Assembly (NCBI GenBank): GCA_025457845.1
Contig: JALOTO010000016.1
Location: 1 to 15,581, forward strand
Direction of reading: 5' to 3'
Source: Thermoplasmata archaeon
GTDB lineage: Archaea; Thermoplasmatota; Thermoplasmata; UBA10834
Length of the DNA: 15,581 bases
Position numbers and translations under genes: made by a program. This document shows positions 1-8,109 of the stretch, one piece after another. Position 1 is the first letter of the stretch. Each line of letters starts with the position of its first letter. A model generated the notes under the pieces. It ran no database searches, had not been told where the DNA came from, and saw only the letters and a program-made list of their open reading frames with translations.

Positions 1-515
1 GGGAGGAGGTTGAACCCGGCGAGTATGACGTTGTAGAGCGACATCAGCCCCAGGAGGATCGTGAGCCCGTCCATGGCGACGGACGGGTCCGTGGCCGCGT
101 CCACGAGGAGCATCCCTCCGAACGACGCGAGCCCGATGGCGAGGCTGGACATCGGCCCCGCTAGTGCCATCTTCAGCTCCTGGAGCGGCTTCTTTGGGAC
201 CTCCTCCATTGCGGCGATCCCGCCGAAGAGCATCAGCGTGATGCTCTTGATCCGCACTCCGAACCTCAGCGCCACGTACGAATGCGCCAGTTCGTGGACG
301 AGTATCGTCGCGAAGAACAGGACCGCAGCGGCCGTCCCCCATGCGTACTTGATCCACTCCGGGCCGCCGAGGTCGCCGAAGCCTATCCTCGCCCAGAGGA
401 TGGTGTCCGAGCCGACCGAGAACGCGTAGACGAAGAGGGGAAGGATGAGCAGGAACGAGAAGTGAAGATGTATCGGGATGCCTAGTATGCGGCCCATCTT
501 TATGGACGATTTCAT
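1..515 (-). CDS. Site-2 protease-like membrane metalloprotease (peptidase M50), C-terminus cut off by window edge
   Basis: This is a partial gene; the 171 codons present start at 515 and run off the left edge. Translation shows a hydrophobic helix at about residues 17-32, then a helix containing the zinc-binding HELAH motif (H74, E75, H78), then an AGPMSS segment near residue 120 typical of M50 proteases. It ends at NLLP, the beginning of the family's second metal-ligand region (NxxPxxPxDGGR), which lies outside the window. M50 proteases cleave substrates inside the membrane, often to release regulators; many archaeal members carry C-terminal CBS domains, which cannot be judged here. The ATG at 515 is preferred because a TATA-like box lies 27 nt upstream, as for a leaderless mRNA; ATG at 497 (MGRILGIP) is the alternative and resembles the usual family N-terminus. 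The gene is divergent from the giant surface protein. The substrate is unknown. Confidence 0.9.
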   Translation of the reverse strand, partial: MKSSIKMGRILGIPIHLHFSFLLILPLFVYAFSVGSDTILWARIGFGDLGGPEWIKYAWGTAAAVLFFATILVHELAHSYVALRFGVRIKSITLMLFGGIAAMEEVPKKPLQELKMALAGPMSSLAIGLASFGGMLLVDAATDPSVAMDGLTILLGLMSLYNVILAGFNLL

Positions 516-538
516 CGCTCATCATTGGGATTCATCCG

Positions 539-546
539 TATTTAAG
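539..546 (-). promoter_or_regulatory. TATA box for the M50 protease gene
   Basis: On the minus strand the sequence reads CTTAAATA. Its centre is about 27 nt before the ATG at 515, the archaeal TATA-to-start spacing expected for a leaderless transcript. The same core, CTTAAATA, recurs upstream of the 5S rRNA. Confidence 0.6.
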
Positions 547-598
547 GCTTGGACGGTCTGGTTCGGTATCCTGGCAAGGTATTTTTCCCGAAAGCATG

Positions 599-606
599 AT
601 ATAAAA
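599..606 (+). promoter_or_regulatory. TATA box for the giant surface protein gene
   Basis: ATATAAAA lies in a locally AT-rich stretch between the divergent genes. The predicted transcription start is near 626-630. That coincides with an out-of-frame ATG at 629 and lies about 10 nt before the in-frame TTG at 640. Confidence 0.55.
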
Positions 607-639
607 CCAAACCGCTGTCCTGCCTGGGATGGAAAAAGC

Positions 640-3600
640 TTGCGCGCTATTCTAGCGGTCACAATGGCCGTCCTATCGTTGGCATCGCTCGTCTCCCCAA
701 TGTTCTCCGGGGACGTCACGGCACAGCCTCTCGTCAGCTCCGTTGACACCCACGTCGAGGTGACGACCTCTCCTTCGACGAGATCGATCGGCTTCACGGA
801 CCCCGTGGACACCGAGGCGACCGTCACGGAATACCCGCAGATAGCCCGCGCGCTCATGCTCCCGGGAGGATCCACCGATTCGTGCCTGGGGGACATCAAC
901 GCCGACGGGATCGACGACCTCATGGTCGCCGTGTCCGAAGCCAAGGTCATATCCGTGTTCTACGGGGAGGCGGACGGCTCGTTCCTGAGCCAGCCTTCGC
1001 ACAACATCACGCTCACCAGAAACCCGATCGGCGTGGCAATCATTGACGCATTTGACACGGGCATATTCCAAATCCTGGTGCTAGAGTCGGCAGTAGATGG
1101 TCTAGATTCTCCGCATCTCCGACTCTTCAATTACACGACAGACATCAGCTATCTGCCCCTTGTCGATGTCACCGTATTCGCGAATGCCACGTCGTTTGTC
1201 ATCGGGAGTTTCACCGGAGACACTTTTCCAGACGTGGCACTAGCGTGTTCGGGCCCATCTCCCGAATCCGATGCAGGGATTGTCGACATTAGAAGGGGGC
1301 CCTCGTTCTCGACCAACATCCAGGTCGAGTGCGGCCTCGGCACAAACGACATCGCGATGGGCATGTTCGACGGCGATCCGCTCATAGACCTGGCGGTCGC
1401 GAACAGGTACGATTCGAACGTGCTGATATTCAGCCAGCCGTTCTCGATAGGGATGGACCCGACATGGGTCCTAAACGTCAGCGGGGGCGCAGAGAGCCTC
1501 GCGGTAGGGCTTCTCGACAACGACGCATACGAGGATGTCGTCGTCTCTTCGACATCCCCGTCCGCTCTTCACTTCTTCTACCAGTCGCTAGCCTACCTCC
1601 CCAACGTCACGAGCTACGTCAGGCCGCTTGACGTGGTCGTCAGCTCCATCGACGTCGGCGACCTCGACGGGGACGGCAAGGACGACCTGGTCCTGCTGTC
1701 CAGGTCGTCGTCCGTGGCAGAGGTGTTCCTCCAACGCTCCAGCTCGCCGGTGTGGGAGTACTCGCCCGACCATTCCTTCCCCACAGGCTCCGCGCCCAGG
1801 GACGTCCTCATCGGCGACTTGTCGGCCGGATCGGCGACATGCATCGCCGTCTCAAGCGCCCGCGAGGATTGGACGGGAGCAAGCATCGCAATCTACCCGT
1901 ACTCATCCAGCGGCGTCTCCAACAGCAACCACACGACCTGGACCACCGTCAACTACGAGGCGGATGCGATCTCGACAGGGGACCTTGATGGCGATGATGT
2001 CGAGGACCTCGTCCTGCTCTACCCGTCCCTGAACTCGTTCGGCTACCTGCTCTCGTATGACGGTCCGACCAACAGCGTGGGCCTGGGTTACACCCCGTCG
2101 CAGATGATCGTGGACGACATCGACGACGACGGGTTCAGCGATGTGGTCACTCTCCATGAGAATGGGGTCGAGGCATCCGTCCACTTCGGGGCGTCCTCCC
2201 TGCCAGGGACCATGCGCTCCTCTGAGATATCGTTCTCCAGCCCCGTCACCTCACTGGACCGCGGCGACCTGAACGACGACGGCCTCGTCGACCTCGTGGC
2301 TTCCACCCTGATCGGTACCGTCGAGGTGGCGTACAACGATGGCACCGACGATGCATACTCGTCCGTCACCACGGTGGTCAGCTCATCCTGGGGGCCTGTG
2401 CTTGCGGTCGTCGCAGGCGATTTCGACTCGAACGGTCTTGACGACATCGCCTACCAGTGGCCGACACGCAGCATCGAGATAATCCTCCAGGAGTCATCCG
2501 ATACCCCGATCTCGCTGCCTGCGGACCTCACACTCTCCGTTTCCGTGGGGAGCGAGTTCGACAGGCTCTGGAGCGCGGACGCCACGGGCGACGGGCTTGA
2601 CGATGTCCTCGCGATGAGGGACGGCGACCTGAGCCTGTATGTCTTCGACCAGACCGACTTCGAGACCGCCCCGCACCCCTCCTACTGGGTCACGTTCCCC
2701 GAGGAACCATCGTTCGTCGCTGTCTCAGACTTCACCGATGACTGGGCCGCGGACGTCTTGGCCATCTACCCGGGCGGCGACCTCGCGTTCCTCCACAGGC
2801 AGGACGCGGGAGCGATCCCGACCTCCCCGTCCATGGTATTCGTGACGGGAGGGGACCCGACATGTGCCGCGGTCGGGGATGCCACCGGCGACCACCGCGG
2901 GGACCTGATGGTCTGCGACTCCTCCTCTCACACGGTGTCCGCCTGGGAACAGGTCAACACGGCTCCGACAGCCCATGCTGGCGGCCCCTACACGACCGGC
3001 CAAGGGGACCTTCTCGAGTTCGACGGTTCATCCGACACCGGCTCCTCAGAGGTCCCGTACATGGAGTACATGTGGGACTTCGGAGACGGGACCTCGACGG
3101 ACTGGGAGAGGGACCCGAACCCCACGCACGCATACATGTCCCTGGGCGCCTTCGATGTCACCATGTGGGTCCGCGACCCCGCCGGGCTGGAGGACACGGA
3201 CTCGACGCAGGTCGATGTCGTGGACAGCTCCCCCCACCCTGACTTCTCGTGGTCCCCCCTGAACCCATCCGAGGGCCAGCTCGTCACGTTCACAAGCACG
3301 ACTACTTCGTACGACGCCGTCGTCAGGTACACCTGGTGGGTCGACGCCGAGGAGGTCTCGGACGGATTGTCCACCGAGGTCTCGTCCGAGTTCGACGACG
3401 GCATGCACTCCGTCACCCTCGAGGCCGAGGACGACGACGGGTCGGTGGCCAACACCACGCACACCTTCGCCGTCCAGTCCCTCCTCCCGGAGATAGTCCT
3501 CACCTGCCCCGAGGACGTGGACGAGGGGGACGAGGTGACCCTGTCGGTCGAGGTCGATGCGTGGCACGGAGGCCCGGTAGACAGCATCGAGACCTACGAG

Positions 3601-5685
3601 TGGGACCTGTCCTATTCTGGCGGGGAGTTCCTGCCGGACGAGGTCACGACCACCAACACCACGACCCATGCGTTCGGCGCATCGGGCGATTCCGAGGTCT
3701 ACACGGTCGCGGTCAGGGTCACCGACGATGACGGCGACTCGAACACGACCATGGTCAACTTACTGGTACGCGACATCGGGCCCACGGCCTCGTTCTCCCT
3801 CAGCCCGTCCGCCCCTGCAGAGGGCACACCGTTCTCGTTCGTGGATTCGACGTACACATACGACGGTGTGGTCTCCTGGCACTGGACGCTGGTCGCCGAG
3901 GGCGCGACGACCGAGTACGACCTGAACGCGACCGAGATGGCCGCGCTAGAGTTCGTCTTCGGCGACGGCGCGTGCTCCATGACCCTCAACGTGACCGAGG
4001 GCGACGCGGACTCGTCGGAGGTCCACATAGAATTCGATGTGGCCGAGGTCGAGCCACAGGTCTCCCTTTCCACGATCCCTGCTGTTTCATCGTTCTACGA
4101 ATTCCAGGAGGTCGCGTTCTCCGCGGAGATTGAGAGCTACGACGATGTGGTCTCGATCGAATGGGACTTCGACGCCCTGGGCGGGGAGTTCATAGCCGAC
4201 CTGACGGGCTCCTCGAACGAGTCGTCGCACACATACCTGTGGACGGGCGACTACACCGCCAAGGTCAGGGTGACCGACTCGGACGGGTCGGCAGCGGTCG
4301 TGCCAGTCTACGTCGAGGTGATGGACACGGTCCTCGAGGGGACTTTCCTCGACGACATCACCGCCTCTAGGAAGGACCCGCAGCAGACCGCCATGATCAC
4401 ATTCGACGCGACGGATCTCTGCGACCGCTACCCTGACATCTCGAGCATGTTCTGGGAGTTCGGGGACGGCGAGGACATGATGAGCCTCGGCGCGCCGCTC
4501 CCGACGGTCGAGCATCTCTACGACCCCGTCAGGGACTACACGGTCAACGTGAGCATATCGGACGACGACGGGAACTCGCTTGTTCTGAGCAGGGTCCTTA
4601 AGCTGGTCCAGCCCGTCATACAGCTGGCCACCCCGGACGCCGGCGCGGTCATCCGGTCCGGTACCCCCATCAGGCTCATCATAGGCGACGACACGACCCC
4701 GCTCGTGTCGGTGCAGTACTCGGTCGACGGCTCGTACTTCGCCGACTTCGAGACGCTCTACGAGATCGACACAACGGAGTGGGGCGAGGCGACGCACTAC
4801 GTCGACGTGCGCGCGCAGGACAGGGACGGGAACATAGCCTATCTGCGGGACCTGGAGTTCACTACTGACGATTCCGCGCCCGTCGTCGTCTTCGAGCAGA
4901 CGGAGGATTCCGCGTACGGCGGGGACACGCTGACCGTCTACGTGACGATAGACGACGCGAACGTGGACCCGTCCAGCGTCCATCTCAACGTGACCTTCCC
5001 GGGATCGGCCGAGACCTCGTTCCAGATGGTCTCCGCCGGCAGCGGGATGTTCAGCGCCGTGATCGAGGTCCCGCTCCGCTCCGGCGAGATGACCTACTAC
5101 GTATGGGCGTCGGACCTGGCCGGGAACAGCCAGGTCAGCGAGACCCAGTCCGTCACCATCGACCTCAGGTTCATCGACGTCGCCCTGCCGTACCTACTTG
5201 CAGCCGCGGTCGCGGCCGCCGTCCTCCTGGCGATATACCTGGTCAGGGAGGGCACCATAGCGGTCGACGAGGTGTTCGTCATCTACAACGACGGGAGGAT
5301 GCTCGCCCACAGCACCCGGAGGCTCAAGCCCGGGATGGACGACCAGGTCCTGAGCGGGATGCTGGTGGCCGTGCAGGACTTCGTCAAGGACTCCTTCAAG
5401 GACGAGACGTCGTTCACCCTCAGGAAGATGGACTTCGGCGAGCGGGCGGTCCTCATCGAGAAGGGCCAGCACATCATCCTCGCAGTCGTCCTCCACGCGA
5501 GGGCCTCGAGGAAGGTCGCGACGAGGATGAAGATCGTCGTGGACGACATCGAGGACGTCTTCTGGGAGCACCTCCTGGACTGGGACGGCGACCTCGACAA
5601 GGTCCGAGGGGTGAACCTGATGGTCAAGAGGCTCTACTCCAAGGCCCCGATGATGCCCTTCGAACACTTCTTCAGGGAGAAGTGA
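640..5685 (+). CDS. Giant exported surface protein: FG-GAP repeats, PKD domains, C-terminal membrane helix and cytoplasmic domain
   Basis: About 1681 residues from the TTG at 640. Residues 1-29 look like a signal peptide: an Arg, a hydrophobic core, then SGDVTAQ. Residues ~80-765 hold 14 FG-GAP/VCBS-type repeats, several with calcium-loop signatures such as GDLDGDGKDDL; 14 would suit two seven-bladed propellers (inference). Residues ~774-1325 hold about six PKD domains (WDFGDG at 812-817 in the first, WEFGDG in the last). Two Ig-like domains follow (~1325-1505), then one membrane helix (~1511-1535). The last ~145 residues are a charged, soluble alpha/beta domain predicted to be cytoplasmic; its strand/helix order (bb-a-bbb-a) resembles longin/Roadblock folds, but I do not recognise a named family. 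The likely role is adhesion or surface sensing. The start is uncertain: TTG 640 gives a good signal peptide and fits the TATA box; ATG 664 is an alternative; the longest open frame (478) would overlap the divergent protease gene. Confidence 0.85.
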   Translation: MRAILAVTMAVLSLASLVSPMFSGDVTAQPLVSSVDTHVEVTTSPSTRSIGFTDPVDTEATVTEYPQIARALMLPGGSTDSCLGDINADGIDDLMVAVSEAKVISVFYGEADGSFLSQPSHNITLTRNPIGVAIIDAFDTGIFQILVLESAVDGLDSPHLRLFNYTTDISYLPLVDVTVFANATSFVIGSFTGDTFPDVALACSGPSPESDAGIVDIRRGPSFSTNIQVECGLGTNDIAMGMFDGDPLIDLAVANRYDSNVLIFSQPFSIGMDPTWVLNVSGGAESLAVGLLDNDAYEDVVVSSTSPSALHFFYQSLAYLPNVTSYVRPLDVVVSSIDVGDLDGDGKDDLVLLSRSSSVAEVFLQRSSSPVWEYSPDHSFPTGSAPRDVLIGDLSAGSATCIAVSSAREDWTGASIAIYPYSSSGVSNSNHTTWTTVNYEADAISTGDLDGDDVEDLVLLYPSLNSFGYLLSYDGPTNSVGLGYTPSQMIVDDIDDDGFSDVVTLHENGVEASVHFGASSLPGTMRSSEISFSSPVTSLDRGDLNDDGLVDLVASTLIGTVEVAYNDGTDDAYSSVTTVVSSSWGPVLAVVAGDFDSNGLDDIAYQWPTRSIEIILQESSDTPISLPADLTLSVSVGSEFDRLWSADATGDGLDDVLAMRDGDLSLYVFDQTDFETAPHPSYWVTFPEEPSFVAVSDFTDDWAADVLAIYPGGDLAFLHRQDAGAIPTSPSMVFVTGGDPTCAAVGDATGDHRGDLMVCDSSSHTVSAWEQVNTAPTAHAGGPYTTGQGDLLEFDGSSDTGSSEVPYMEYMWDFGDGTSTDWERDPNPTHAYMSLGAFDVTMWVRDPAGLEDTDSTQVDVVDSSPHPDFSWSPLNPSEGQLVTFTSTTTSYDAVVRYTWWVDAEEVSDGLSTEVSSEFDDGMHSVTLEAEDDDGSVANTTHTFAVQSLLPEIVLTCPEDVDEGDEVTLSVEVDAWHGGPVDSIETYEWDLSYSGGEFLPDEVTTTNTTTHAFGASGDSEVYTVAVRVTDDDGDSNTTMVNLLVRDIGPTASFSLSPSAPAEGTPFSFVDSTYTYDGVVSWHWTLVAEGATTEYDLNATEMAALEFVFGDGACSMTLNVTEGDADSSEVHIEFDVAEVEPQVSLSTIPAVSSFYEFQEVAFSAEIESYDDVVSIEWDFDALGGEFIADLTGSSNESSHTYLWTGDYTAKVRVTDSDGSAAVVPVYVEVMDTVLEGTFLDDITASRKDPQQTAMITFDATDLCDRYPDISSMFWEFGDGEDMMSLGAPLPTVEHLYDPVRDYTVNVSISDDDGNSLVLSRVLKLVQPVIQLATPDAGAVIRSGTPIRLIIGDDTTPLVSVQYSVDGSYFADFETLYEIDTTEWGEATHYVDVRAQDRDGNIAYLRDLEFTTDDSAPVVVFEQTEDSAYGGDTLTVYVTIDDANVDPSSVHLNVTFPGSAETSFQMVSAGSGMFSAVIEVPLRSGEMTYYVWASDLAGNSQVSETQSVTIDLRFIDVALPYLLAAAVAAAVLLAIYLVREGTIAVDEVFVIYNDGRMLAHSTRRLKPGMDDQVLSGMLVAVQDFVKDSFKDETSFTLRKMDFGERAVLIEKGQHIILAVVLHARASRKVATRMKIVVDDIEDVFWEHLLDWDGDLDKVRGVNLMVKRLYSKAPMMPFEHFFREK

Positions 5686-5689
5686 GCAG

Positions 5690-6475
5690 TTGGCGATACC
5701 AACACCCGACCTATGGACCGCAGTGGGCGTCACCGCCTTCTGCACGCTGATGGCCCTCGCGTCCTACAAGCGCAGGATATTCGACCTGTCGGGCTCCCTC
5801 GCGTCGTTCGTCGTCGGCATGGTCATAGGCCTCTGCGGGGACGTGCTCTGGCTCCTCCTCCTCCTCGTCTTCCTCATCACCAGCTTCGGGGCCACGAAGT
5901 ACAGGTTCGAGTGGAAGCAGAAGCAGGGCTTCCAGGAGGGCAGGAAGGGGGAGAGGACCTGGAGGAACGTCGCGGCCAACGGCGCGGTGCCCGCGGGCAT
6001 CGCCCTCGCGAGCTGGCTGGCGGAGATCGCATGGGGCGTCTCCGACGGGAACATCTTCTCCAAGAACATCGCCAGCTACATGTTCGTCTCCGCGGTCGCC
6101 GTCGCCGCTGCCGACACGGCAGCGAGCGAGGTCGGCATAGTCGACCCGCGGGTCTACCTCATCACGACGGGGAAGCGCATCCAGCGCGGGCTGGACGGCG
6201 GCGTCTCTCTCACAGGCCAGCTCATCGCGTTCGTCGCGGCGGCGTACACGTCGGCCGCCGCGTACGTGGTGTTCGCGGCCTTCGACACGGACCTCCTCGC
6301 GGGGCCGTCCACCCTCTTCGTCCCGATGCTCTGCGGCTTCCTCGGGTGTCAGATAGACAGCGTCATAGGCGCCACATGGGAGACGAGGGGACGGATAGGC
6401 AAGCTCGGGAACAACTTCGTGTCGATAGCGCTGGGCACGCTCATCGCCCTCGCGATAGCGCTCCTGTCCGCCTAG
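5690..6475 (+). CDS. DUF92 family integral membrane protein
   Basis: 261 residues, the usual size for the family, with about seven hydrophobic helices. Conserved DUF92 positions are visible: ADTAASE (141-147), DSVIGATWE (223-231) and an NN pair (241-242), all near membrane segments. The family includes plant VTE6 and its cyanobacterial relative, reported to phosphorylate phytyl phosphate, and human TMEM19 of unknown role. A polyprenyl-phosphate kinase role here is therefore possible but only inferred; no substrate can be read from the sequence. The start is TTG at 5690, 4 nt after the stop of the giant gene, so the two are probably co-transcribed. Its own stop overlaps that of the convergent methyltransferase gene inside CCTAGG. 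Confidence 0.85.
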   Translation: MAIPTPDLWTAVGVTAFCTLMALASYKRRIFDLSGSLASFVVGMVIGLCGDVLWLLLLLVFLITSFGATKYRFEWKQKQGFQEGRKGERTWRNVAANGAVPAGIALASWLAEIAWGVSDGNIFSKNIASYMFVSAVAVAAADTAASEVGIVDPRVYLITTGKRIQRGLDGGVSLTGQLIAFVAAAYTSAAAYVVFAAFDTDLLAGPSTLFVPMLCGFLGCQIDSVIGATWETRGRIGKLGNNFVSIALGTLIALAIALLSA

Positions 6476-7194
6476 GCCTTCGCGAGGACGCCCACGTACA
6501 GATGGCCGGACCCAGGCTCCTTTATCGCCCTCTCCATCCTCCAGCCGGACCGCTCCGCCAACCCCCTCATCTCGTCGGGGGTGACCATGAGCAGGTCCCA
6601 CCAGGCTCCGACCGTCCCCTTGTACCTGTCCCTGATCCTGACATGGCCAGGGTATCTCCCGCGCTCCCTGTTGCGCCTGTGGTACTCGAGATGCCTGGGG
6701 TTGGTCGTGGCCGTCGGGTCTATGGACTCCGCCAGGAACAGCCCGCCGTCTGCGACGACGTCTCTCAGCCGCACCATCATCCCCAGGACCCCTTCGGGGG
6801 TGCCGCACACGCCGAAGTTGTTCCCGAATGCGATGGCCGTGTCGAAGCTCCCGCCCGGGAAGTCGAGGTCGCACGCGCTCATCCTGACAGCCTTCCTGAC
6901 CCCCCGCCTCGCGGCTGTCTCCAGGGCCAGGTCCGAGATGTCGATCCCCGTCACGTCCAGACCGAGCGATTGCAGGTGCAGCGAGACCCTGCCCGCGCCG
7001 AGACCAATGTCCACAACCCTGCCCTTCGCGAGAGAGAGGGCGTCCTTCTCGCACTGCGGGAACCCGTCGAACCCGGCGAAGTAGTCCTCGAAGACATGCT
7101 CGTCGGTGTAGCCGTCGTCGCGCTCGATGACCAGCGACGGCTTCTCGCCGTCGAGGTAGTCCCGGAATGCCTCTCCGAAGGGGTCGTCTCCCAT
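6472..7194 (-). CDS. Class I SAM-dependent methyltransferase, substrate unknown
   Basis: 240 residues with a Rossmann methyltransferase core. Motif I is VVDIGLGAGR (residues 60-69), the acidic end of strand beta-2 is GID (83-85), an acidic ACDLDF segment lies at ~107-112, and motif IV is FDTAIAFGNN (117-126). The N-terminal ~50 residues are acidic and aromatic-rich (DDGYTDEHVFEDYFAGFDGF region) and may form a substrate lid. The C-terminal strand pattern (ERAIKEPGSGHLYVGVLAK) is typical of small-molecule methyltransferases, but neither substrate nor pathway can be named. It lies 35 nt downstream of the HAD gene on the same strand, with no clear TATA box between, so an operon is likely. The start is the ATG at 7194. 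Confidence 0.85.
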   Translation of the reverse strand: MGDDPFGEAFRDYLDGEKPSLVIERDDGYTDEHVFEDYFAGFDGFPQCEKDALSLAKGRVVDIGLGAGRVSLHLQSLGLDVTGIDISDLALETAARRGVRKAVRMSACDLDFPGGSFDTAIAFGNNFGVCGTPEGVLGMMVRLRDVVADGGLFLAESIDPTATTNPRHLEYHRRNRERGRYPGHVRIRDRYKGTVGAWWDLLMVTPDEMRGLAERSGWRMERAIKEPGSGHLYVGVLAKA

Positions 7195-7229
7195 GGCCTG
7201 GGGATGGGTCCGCTCGCTGAAAAAGATGC

Positions 7230-7967
7230 CTAGAGCCGGGCGAGCACTTCGGAGATCTGGTCGAGACGCTCGACGTGCGCGTCCGCGTCGTCGCTCCTCC
7301 TCGCGCCGGTGTGGAGCGTCTGTATGGCCGTCATGCCAACGGCCTTCGCACCGACGACATCGCAGTCGGCATCGTCGCCGATGTGCACCGCGGACCTCGG
7401 CGCCGCCCTGAGCTGTTCGAGGGTGAGCCTGAACGCGGCCTCCGCGGGCTTCCTCACCTGTATCTCGTTGGAGAACGTTGTGACATCGAAGACATCGAGT
7501 ATGCCCATCCTGTCCATCAGCACCCTTAGGGTCGACCCAGGTGTCTTGCCCGTGTTCGAGATGAGGGCAGTCCGGTAACCGGACTCCCTGACCGCCCGGA
7601 GTGCCTCCTTCGCCTGGGGCAGCAACATCGGCGGCTTGTCGAGTAGGCTGTCGGAGTAGACGGCGACGACCTCGTGGAACTGCTCAGGCGTGAGCTTGCT
7701 GGCCAGCCTGCACTCCACGCAGCTCAGGAGGAACAGGGCGTGGTCCCTGACGGGCATGTCCCTCGACTTCGCCCAGGTGAGCTCGAGGAAGGTCCCGGTC
7801 TTGTCGTATGCCTCGGCGACCTCCTCCCTGTCGTGTGGGTGGCCCGTCCGGTCCAGGATCTCCGCTATGCGGTCTATCCTGAGGTCAGCCACCTGCTCGG
7901 TGTTGCCAGGCGCCTCCTTGATGAGGGTGTCCCAGAGGTCGAACGTGACTGCGTTGATCCTTCTCAT
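7230..7967 (-). CDS. HAD superfamily hydrolase with a variant motif I
   Basis: 245 residues. HAD landmarks appear in order: motif I FDLWDTL (nucleophile D10), a helical cap at ~20-110, motif II LISNTG (S137), motif III K173 in VRKP, and motif IV GDDADCD (D198, D199, D203). The usual second Asp of motif I (DxD, the general acid/base) is replaced by Trp12. FDLWxTL variants occur in the superfamily, but this makes an ordinary phosphatase mechanism less certain. All other catalytic positions are intact. The cap contains three Cys (83, 86 and 202 lies in the core). The substrate cannot be assigned. It is the upstream gene of a probable two-gene unit with the methyltransferase; only a weak AT patch (TTGATTAG, complement of about 7996-8004) precedes it. 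Confidence 0.85.
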   Translation of the reverse strand: MRRINAVTFDLWDTLIKEAPGNTEQVADLRIDRIAEILDRTGHPHDREEVAEAYDKTGTFLELTWAKSRDMPVRDHALFLLSCVECRLASKLTPEQFHEVVAVYSDSLLDKPPMLLPQAKEALRAVRESGYRTALISNTGKTPGSTLRVLMDRMGILDVFDVTTFSNEIQVRKPAEAAFRLTLEQLRAAPRSAVHIGDDADCDVVGAKAVGMTAIQTLHTGARRSDDADAHVERLDQISEVLARL

Positions 7968-8077
7968 CCGATGCCCGCCCTTGAACGCGGAGGACGCTAA
8001 TCAACCCACCCATTGACATGTGGCTGGGGTGTGCTGGCAACCTCCGCCCAACCCGCTGAGGGCGGCGATTGGCAAGG

Positions 8078-8085
8078 CTTAAATA
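8078..8085 (+). promoter_or_regulatory. TATA box of the 5S rRNA gene
   Basis: CTTAAATA preceded by purine-rich GGCAAGG. Its centre is about 28 nt before 8110, where the proposed helix I of the 5S rRNA begins, so it fixes the 5' end. No 16S, 23S or tRNA gene lies upstream in this window, so the 5S gene appears to be transcribed alone. Confidence 0.65.
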
Positions 8086-8109
8086 GGACATCGTTATTGG
8101 TGCAGGACA

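Noticed and set aside
478..639. Upstream extension of the giant protein to ATG 478
   Set aside because: It would overlap the divergent protease gene and its promoter, lie upstream of the TATA box, and put about 54 residues before a good signal peptide.
4087..4983. Minus-strand open frame of 298 codons within the giant gene
   Set aside because: The composition (Val/Arg/Asp-rich) is the antisense image of PKD coding sequence; no motif or promoter supports it.
5711..7233. Long open frames overlapping the DUF92 and methyltransferase genes on both strands
   Set aside because: Their translations are Arg/Gly-rich shadow sequence, and they cross the boundaries of two well-supported genes.
8044..8065. 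Inverted repeat CCGCCC/GGGCGG upstream of the 5S promoter
   Set aside because: It is six pairs with a 10-nt loop in GC-rich DNA and no T-tract on either strand; this is expected by chance and I cannot assign a role.
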